NCBI GenBank assembly: GCA_903789615.1
Contig: CAIFEV010000001.1
Location: forward strand, 62,001 to 126,000
Length of the DNA stretch: 64,000 nt
Reading direction: 5' to 3'
Source of the DNA: an uncultured Lachnospiraceae bacterium
GTDB taxonomy: Bacteria; Bacillota; Clostridia; Lachnospirales; Lachnospiraceae
The position numbers were made by a program, and so were the translations under genes. Shown piece by piece: positions 57,680 to 64,000 of this stretch; within the stretch, counting starts at the first letter, position 1, and the number at the start of each line of letters is the position of its first letter. Below the pieces are notes generated by a model. The model was not told the origin of the DNA and made no database searches. It worked only from the letters and a program-made list of their open reading frames with translations.

Positions 57680-58483
57680 ATGCTCGACTTTAACACGAAA
57701 AAAGGATTTATCTGCGATATGGACGGCGTCATCTACCACGGGAACCAGATTCTCCCCGGTGTCCGGGAATTCATCCAGTGGCTGCAGGACAACGGCAAGG
57801 GATACCTGTTTCTGACCAATAACAGCGGGCTGACGCCGCTGGAACTGCACCAGAAGCTTTTGAGGATGGGGATGGATGTCCCGCCGGAGCACTTCTACAC
57901 GAGCGCGCTGGCGACGGCGGCATTCCTGAAGGCGCAGTCCCCGGGATGTTCGGCGTATGTCATCGGCGAGGCGGGGCTTCTCAACGCCCTGTATGACGCG
58001 GGGATCACGATGAACGACGTGGATCCGGACTATGTGGTGGTCGGTGAGGCAAAAGCTTATTCGCTGGATACACTGACGACGGCAACCAATCTCGTCCTGA
58101 AAGGAGCCAGACTCATCGGCGCCAATTCCGATGTGTCCGGTCCGATCGAAAACGGCATCGCCCCGGCATGCGGCGCGCTGACGGCCCCGATCGAGCTTGC
58201 GACCGGCCGGAAAGCCTATTACTGCGGCAAGCCGAATCCGCTGATGATGCGGACCGGCCTGAACATCCTCGGATGCCACTCCGCCGAGGCCGTGATGGTC
58301 GGCGACCGCATGGACACGGACGTGATTTCAGGCCTTGAGAGCGGCATGTCCACCGTGCTCGTGCTTTCGGGAATCTCTACGCGAAAGACCCTTCAGGAAT
58401 ACGCGTACGGCCCGTCCGTCGTGCTGGACGGCGTTGGAGATATCGTGAAGATGGCACAGGATGTAAAGATACAAAAATCATGA
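57680..58483 (+). CDS. HAD-IIA family hydrolase (NagD-like)
   Basis: GFICDMDGVIYHGNQILPGVREFIQWL, FLTNNSGLTP, VMVGDRMDTDVISGLESGMSTVLVLSGIS. Confidence 0.93.
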   Translation: MLDFNTKKGFICDMDGVIYHGNQILPGVREFIQWLQDNGKGYLFLTNNSGLTPLELHQKLLRMGMDVPPEHFYTSALATAAFLKAQSPGCSAYVIGEAGLLNALYDAGITMNDVDPDYVVVGEAKAYSLDTLTTATNLVLKGARLIGANSDVSGPIENGIAPACGALTAPIELATGRKAYYCGKPNPLMMRTGLNILGCHSAEAVMVGDRMDTDVISGLESGMSTVLVLSGISTRKTLQEYAYGPSVVLDGVGDIVKMAQDVKIQKS

Positions 58484-60897
58484 CAAATGACGGCCTGCAT
58501 ACAAATGCGAAAAGGGGGGCGGCTGTTTTGACACTTAAAGATTTAAAGCCCGGGCAGTCTGCCGTCATTGAGACGGTAGGCGGGGAGGGAGCCCTGAGGC
58601 AGCATTTTCTGGATATGGGCGTCATTCCGGGCGCTGACGTAACACTCGTGAAATACGCGCCCATGGGTGATCCGATGGAACTGCGGATTCACGGATACGA
58701 GCTGACACTGCGGCTTGACGACGCGGCGCAGATAGGAATCAGGCGCGCCAGCGCCGAGCAGGCGGCCCGCGCTGACGTAGCACAGGAGCGGCGTGATACG
58801 GAGCGCGCTTCTGCCAGACCGGCTGATCATCCGGCTCTCGGCGAACCCGGTATCCACCACGTGAAAGGCAGCGGCAGCCCGCTGCCGGAGGGACATGTCC
58901 TCACATTTGCCCTGGTGGGCAACCAGAACAGCGGAAAGACGACCCTGTTCAACCAGCTGACCGGTGCCAACCAGCACGTCGGAAACTTCCCGGGTGTGAC
59001 GGTAGACCGCAAGGACGGCGTGATCCGTGGGCACAAAAACACAAAGATAACGGATCTTCCGGGCATTTACTCGATGTCTCCGTACTCAAACGAGGAGATC
59101 GTCTCCCGGAATTTCGTCCTGCAGGACAAGCCGGACGCGATCATCAACATAATCGACGCGACCAATGTCGAGCGGAATCTGTACCTGACGATGCAGCTTC
59201 TGGAGATGGACCGTCCGATGGTTGTGGCTCTCAACATGATGGACGAGGTCACCGGCAACGGCGGCAGCATTGCCGTCAACAAAATGGAGGCGATGCTGGG
59301 CGTCCCGGTCGTTCCGATCTCTGCCGCGAAAAATGAAGGTGTGGACGAGCTCATCACCCATGCTCTTCACATCGCGCAGTATCAGGAAAAGCCGCTCAGA
59401 CAGGATTTCTGCTCGGAAGATGACAACGGCGGCGCGGTGCACCGCTGCCTGCACGCCGTGGGCGATCTGATTTCCGACCACGCCGCGCGCGCCGGCCTTC
59501 CGGTGCGCTTTGCCGCGAGCAAGGCGATTGAGGGCGACCGGGATGTTCTGGACAGGCTGGAGCTTGATCAGAATGAGCGGGAGACACTTGAGCACATCAC
59601 CCTGCAGATGGAAAAGGAGCGTGGACTTGACAGAAGCGCTGCCATCGCCGACATGCGCTTCACCTTCATTGAAAAGGTGTGCTCCGCCTGTGTTGTGAGA
59701 CCGCAGGAGACAAAAGAGCACAAGCGCAGCGCGAAAATCGACCGGGTTCTCACCGGAAAGTACACCGCCATCCCGATTTTTATTGGTGTCATGGCGCTGG
59801 TATTTTATCTGACATTCAACGTCATCGGCGCATTTCTGCAGGATCTGCTGGCCAGCGGGATAGACGCCCTGACCGTTGTAGTCGACAGGGCCCTTACGGC
59901 AGCCGGCGTCAGTCAGGTGATTCACAGCCTGATCGTGGACGGGATCTTCAGCGGCGTCGGATCGGTGCTCAGCTTCCTGCCGATCGTCGTGGTGATGTTC
60001 TTCTTTCTGTCTCTGCTGGAGGACAGCGGGTATATTGCCCGCGTTGCCTTCTTCATGGACAAGCTGCTGCGCAAGATCGGCCTTTCCGGCCGCAGCATCG
60101 TACCGCTTCTGATCGGCTTCGGCTGCTCGGTCCCGGCCATCATGTCCACGAGAACGCTTCCGTCCGAGCGTGACCGGCGCATGACGATCCTGCTGACACC
60201 GTACATGAGCTGTACGGCCAAGCTGCCGATCTATGCGTTCTTCGTGAATGCGTTCTTCCCGGGGCGGGGCGGTCTCATCATGACCGGCCTGTATGTGCTC
60301 GGGATTCTCATGGGGATTCTGGTCGCGCTTCTTGACCGCCGCACGATCTTCAAGGGCAATGCGATTCCATTTGTCATGGAGCTGCCGAACTACCGCCTGC
60401 CAAGCCCGAAGAGCACGGTGCAGCTGATGTGGGAGAAGGCGAAGGATTTTCTGCAGAAGGCGTTTTCTGTCATCATGATTGCGACGGTGATCGTGTGGTT
60501 CCTGCAGAGCTTTGATTTCCGCCTGAACCTCGTGAGTGACTCCTCGCAGAGCATCATGGCGGCCATCGCCGGCCTGCTCGTGCCGCTGTTTGAGCCCCTG
60601 GGACTGGGTGACTGGCGGATTGTGACTTCGCTCATCAGCGGTTTCATGGCCAAGGAGAGTGTTGTTTCGACGCTGGAGGTTCTGTTTGGCGCCGAGGGAG
60701 GCATCGCCGCGGCGATTACGCCGCTTTCGGCCGGCTGCCTTCTTGTGTTCAGCCTGCTGTACACTCCCTGCGTCGCGGCCATTGCCGCCGTGCGCCGGGA
60801 ACTCGGTTTGCGCTGGGCGCTTCTAGTGGTCGTATGGCAGTGCTTCGTCGCGTGGATTGCGGCATTTGCCTTCCGGATGATCGCGATGCTGTTCTGA
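58480..60897 (+). CDS. feoB: Ferrous iron transporter B with N-terminal FeoA domain (FeoAB fusion)
   Basis: FeoA-like LKDLKPGQSAVIETVGGEGALRQHFLDMGVIPGADVTLVKYAPMGDPMELRIHGYELTLR; G-domain GNQNSGKTTLFNQLTG, TDLPGIYSM; FeoB membrane core. Confidence 0.95.
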   Translation: MTNDGLHTNAKRGAAVLTLKDLKPGQSAVIETVGGEGALRQHFLDMGVIPGADVTLVKYAPMGDPMELRIHGYELTLRLDDAAQIGIRRASAEQAARADVAQERRDTERASARPADHPALGEPGIHHVKGSGSPLPEGHVLTFALVGNQNSGKTTLFNQLTGANQHVGNFPGVTVDRKDGVIRGHKNTKITDLPGIYSMSPYSNEEIVSRNFVLQDKPDAIINIIDATNVERNLYLTMQLLEMDRPMVVALNMMDEVTGNGGSIAVNKMEAMLGVPVVPISAAKNEGVDELITHALHIAQYQEKPLRQDFCSEDDNGGAVHRCLHAVGDLISDHAARAGLPVRFAASKAIEGDRDVLDRLELDQNERETLEHITLQMEKERGLDRSAAIADMRFTFIEKVCSACVVRPQETKEHKRSAKIDRVLTGKYTAIPIFIGVMALVFYLTFNVIGAFLQDLLASGIDALTVVVDRALTAAGVSQVIHSLIVDGIFSGVGSVLSFLPIVVVMFFFLSLLEDSGYIARVAFFMDKLLRKIGLSGRSIVPLLIGFGCSVPAIMSTRTLPSERDRRMTILLTPYMSCTAKLPIYAFFVNAFFPGRGGLIMTGLYVLGILMGILVALLDRRTIFKGNAIPFVMELPNYRLPSPKSTVQLMWEKAKDFLQKAFSVIMIATVIVWFLQSFDFRLNLVSDSSQSIMAAIAGLLVPLFEPLGLGDWRIVTSLISGFMAKESVVSTLEVLFGAEGGIAAAITPLSAGCLLVFSLLYTPCVAAIAAVRRELGLRWALLVVVWQCFVAWIAAFAFRMIAMLF

Positions 60898-60958
60898 AGT
60901 AAGTGAAAGGCTGACCGCGGAAGGGCAGATTAGGAAACGGGAGATACCGGGAGGAGAC

Positions 60959-61327
60959 ATGGGCGCTGTACTGGTTTATATCGCACTGGCTGCCGGGATC
61001 GCGGCCGCGGTGTCCGCAGTGTTCCGGCGCAGCCGAAACGGCAGTGCGTGCTGCGGTAAGACGGAGAAGGTAAAGAAAACAAAACCGTCCGGCGGCGGGA
61101 AGGACTACCGCCATGAGGCCGTGGCGCGCATTTCCGGGATGATGTGCGAGAACTGCGCCGCGAAGGTACAGAACGCCTTAAACGGTCTCCCGGGCGTTCG
61201 CGCCCGCGTCACGATTGACGGAAAGCAGACGAGGATTTTTTCCAGAGATCCGGTCGACGAACAGGCCATCCACCGCGCTGTGCACGCGGCCGGGTATGGT
61301 GTCTGCGACTTTACAATCATCCGGTAA
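60959..61327 (+). CDS. Small membrane-anchored protein with HMA-like metal-binding domain, downstream of feoB
   Basis: N-terminal TM, CCGK motif, then ISGMMCENCAAKVQNALNGLPGVRARVTIDGKQTRIF (MxCxxC HMA). Confidence 0.85.
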   Translation: MGAVLVYIALAAGIAAAVSAVFRRSRNGSACCGKTEKVKKTKPSGGGKDYRHEAVARISGMMCENCAAKVQNALNGLPGVRARVTIDGKQTRIFSRDPVDEQAIHRAVHAAGYGVCDFTIIR

Positions 61328-61472
61328 AGAGAAGATCCGCCGGTTTCATGCCGGTGGTATCCTTTCTTTTTGTACAAAATTAGATACAACTAACCAAATG
61401 TTGCCTGCACAACTTACAAAGGGCTGAAAGCTGTGATATGGTCTGCCTGTAAGAGGAAATCAAGGTTCTTGA

Positions 61473-62780
<1,308 letters not shown>

Positions 62781-62784
62781 AAAA

Positions 62785-62806
62785 TCCCGCTAATGTGCGG
62801 GATTAA
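62785..62806 (+). terminator. Short hairpin after eno
   Basis: AATCCCGC-TAATGT-GCGGGATT; no strong T run, may be attenuating only. Confidence 0.4.
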
Positions 62807-62821
62807 ACAGAGGAGAAACAT

Positions 62822-63664
62822 ATGGAACTGCCTTTTCAGATTGATCTGACAGGTCAGACCGCTGTGGTGACGGGCGGCAGCGGCGTCATCGGCGGAGTGT
62901 TCTGCCGGGCGCTTGCCGCCTGCGGGGCACAGGTCGCGGTACTAGGCCGCAGCAGCGAAAAATCGGAAGCGGCCGCTGAGGCAATCCGCAAAGAGGGCGG
63001 GAAGGCTTTCGGCATCGCGGCAGACGTGCTGGACAGGGACAGCCTGCTTGCGGCCAGAGAGAGTATTCTCTCTGGCACCGGCGGGATCAACATCCTTGTC
63101 AACTGCGCGGGCGGCGCCGTGCCGGGAGCTGCCATCCCGCAGGACAGGCTGGCGGAAGCCGCTCCGGGCGAGACGACCTTTTTCACGGCTGATATCGAAA
63201 AAATTCACAGGGAACTGGACCTCAACATCTACGGGACCATGCTCCCGACGCAGATCTTCGGCGAGTGCCTCCCCGGGCAACAAAATGCAAACATCATCAA
63301 CATCGCCAGCATGGGCTCGGACAGGCCGCTCACCAGACTTGCCGGTTATTCGGCGGCCAAGGCTGCCGTGGCGAATTTCACGCAGTGGGCTGCGACGTAT
63401 TTCGCGAAATCCGGCGTGCGGGTCAATGCGATCGCACCGGGGTTCTTCCACACGACGCAGAATCACTCGCTGCAGTACAATCCGGACGGAACGCCGACAG
63501 TGCGCTCCGGAAAAATCCTGCGCGCCACGCCCATGGAGCGCTACGGACAGCCGGAGGACCTGATCGGCGCGCTTCTGTATCTTGTCAGCCCGAAGGGCAG
63601 TGCATTTGTCACGGGCGTGGTTCTGCCGGTAGACGGCGGATTTGAGGCGTACAGCGGCGTATAA
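62822..63664 (+). CDS. SDR family oxidoreductase (D-mannonate/fructuronate reductase-like)
   Basis: TAVVTGGSGVIGGVFCRALAACG, NCAGGAVPG, YSAAKAAVANFTQWAATYFAKSGVRVNAIAPGFFHTTQN. Confidence 0.85.
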   Translation: MELPFQIDLTGQTAVVTGGSGVIGGVFCRALAACGAQVAVLGRSSEKSEAAAEAIRKEGGKAFGIAADVLDRDSLLAARESILSGTGGINILVNCAGGAVPGAAIPQDRLAEAAPGETTFFTADIEKIHRELDLNIYGTMLPTQIFGECLPGQQNANIINIASMGSDRPLTRLAGYSAAKAAVANFTQWAATYFAKSGVRVNAIAPGFFHTTQNHSLQYNPDGTPTVRSGKILRATPMERYGQPEDLIGALLYLVSPKGSAFVTGVVLPVDGGFEAYSGV

Positions 63665-63668
63665 AAGG

Positions 63669-64000
63669 TCAGCCGGCCATGACGCGCCGGAAGGCGGGCA
63701 CAATCTGTGCAGCGACGACGGATTTCACGAGGTCAAGCGGAATAAAGGGCACGAAGCCTGCCAGCAGCCCCACGGTGAGTCCGAGCTGGTTCATGTGCAT
63801 GAGCCAGAACGTGCCGAACAGGTCAATGAAGACGGCGCCGGCGACGGCGGCAAGCGTGTAGCGTAAACGGCTGTAGGAGCGGCCGCGCAGAAGCGGCAGC
63901 AGCAGTCCCACGAGCGGGAAGACGGCCGTGTAGCCGCCGTAGGGCATCAGGAGATAACCGAAGCCCGAACCGCCTCCGATGAAGACCGGCAGCCCGATGA
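63669..64000 (-). CDS. bioY: BioY-like biotin ECF transporter S component, 5' end beyond window
   Basis: SSGLPVFIGGGSGFGYLLMPYGGYTAVFPLVGLLLPLLRG...GLLAGFVPFIPLDLVKSVVAAQIVPAFRR. Confidence 0.85.
   Translation of the reverse strand, partial: IGLPVFIGGGSGFGYLLMPYGGYTAVFPLVGLLLPLLRGRSYSRLRYTLAAVAGAVFIDLFGTFWLMHMNQLGLTVGLLAGFVPFIPLDLVKSVVAAQIVPAFRRVMAG

Overview
64 kb chromosomal window from a fairly high-GC Firmicute; the gene families look Lachnospiraceae-like, but this is inference only. Genes are dense and mostly on the + strand. Contents in order: the end of an oligopeptide ABC transporter operon (oppD-oppF-oppA); a Dabb gene with an in-frame TGA; a D-2-hydroxyacid dehydrogenase; an AraC-linked putative catabolic cluster (amidohydrolase, AspT-like transporter, FMN/Fe-S enoate-reductase-like, SDR, FAD oxidoreductase); Wzx-like flippase, PrsW, RidA, NUDIX; a MacB-like ABC protein; MATE; a T-box-controlled trp operon with order D-C-(F-B fusion)-A-E-G; a low-GC accessory interval (~31.5-39.5 kb) with IS200/IS605 tnpA/tnpB, decayed toxin-antitoxin, recombinase and regulator fragments and several dispersed palindromic repeats; AKR, GT2, an arabinose-isomerase-like protein; a barnase/barstar pair; MEMO-AMMECR1 plus radical SAM; TetR, oleate hydratase, a MoxR-X-VWA triplet directly joined to 2-hydroxyacyl-CoA dehydratase-like genes; FeoAB, an HMA protein, enolase, SDR and BioY. 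Strongest candidates for a second look: (1) the oligopeptide-binding protein appears circularly permuted, with the family's C-terminal segment placed at the N-terminus; (2) a tightly spaced operon joins oleate hydratase, MoxR AAA+, an unknown protein, a VWA protein, an HgdB-like dehydratase and a dehydratase-activase fusion; (3) TrpF-TrpB are fused in a rotated trp operon; (4) the accessory island carries a dispersed TTGGACGAAA hairpin repeat. All family calls come from reading the sequence; no database search was run.
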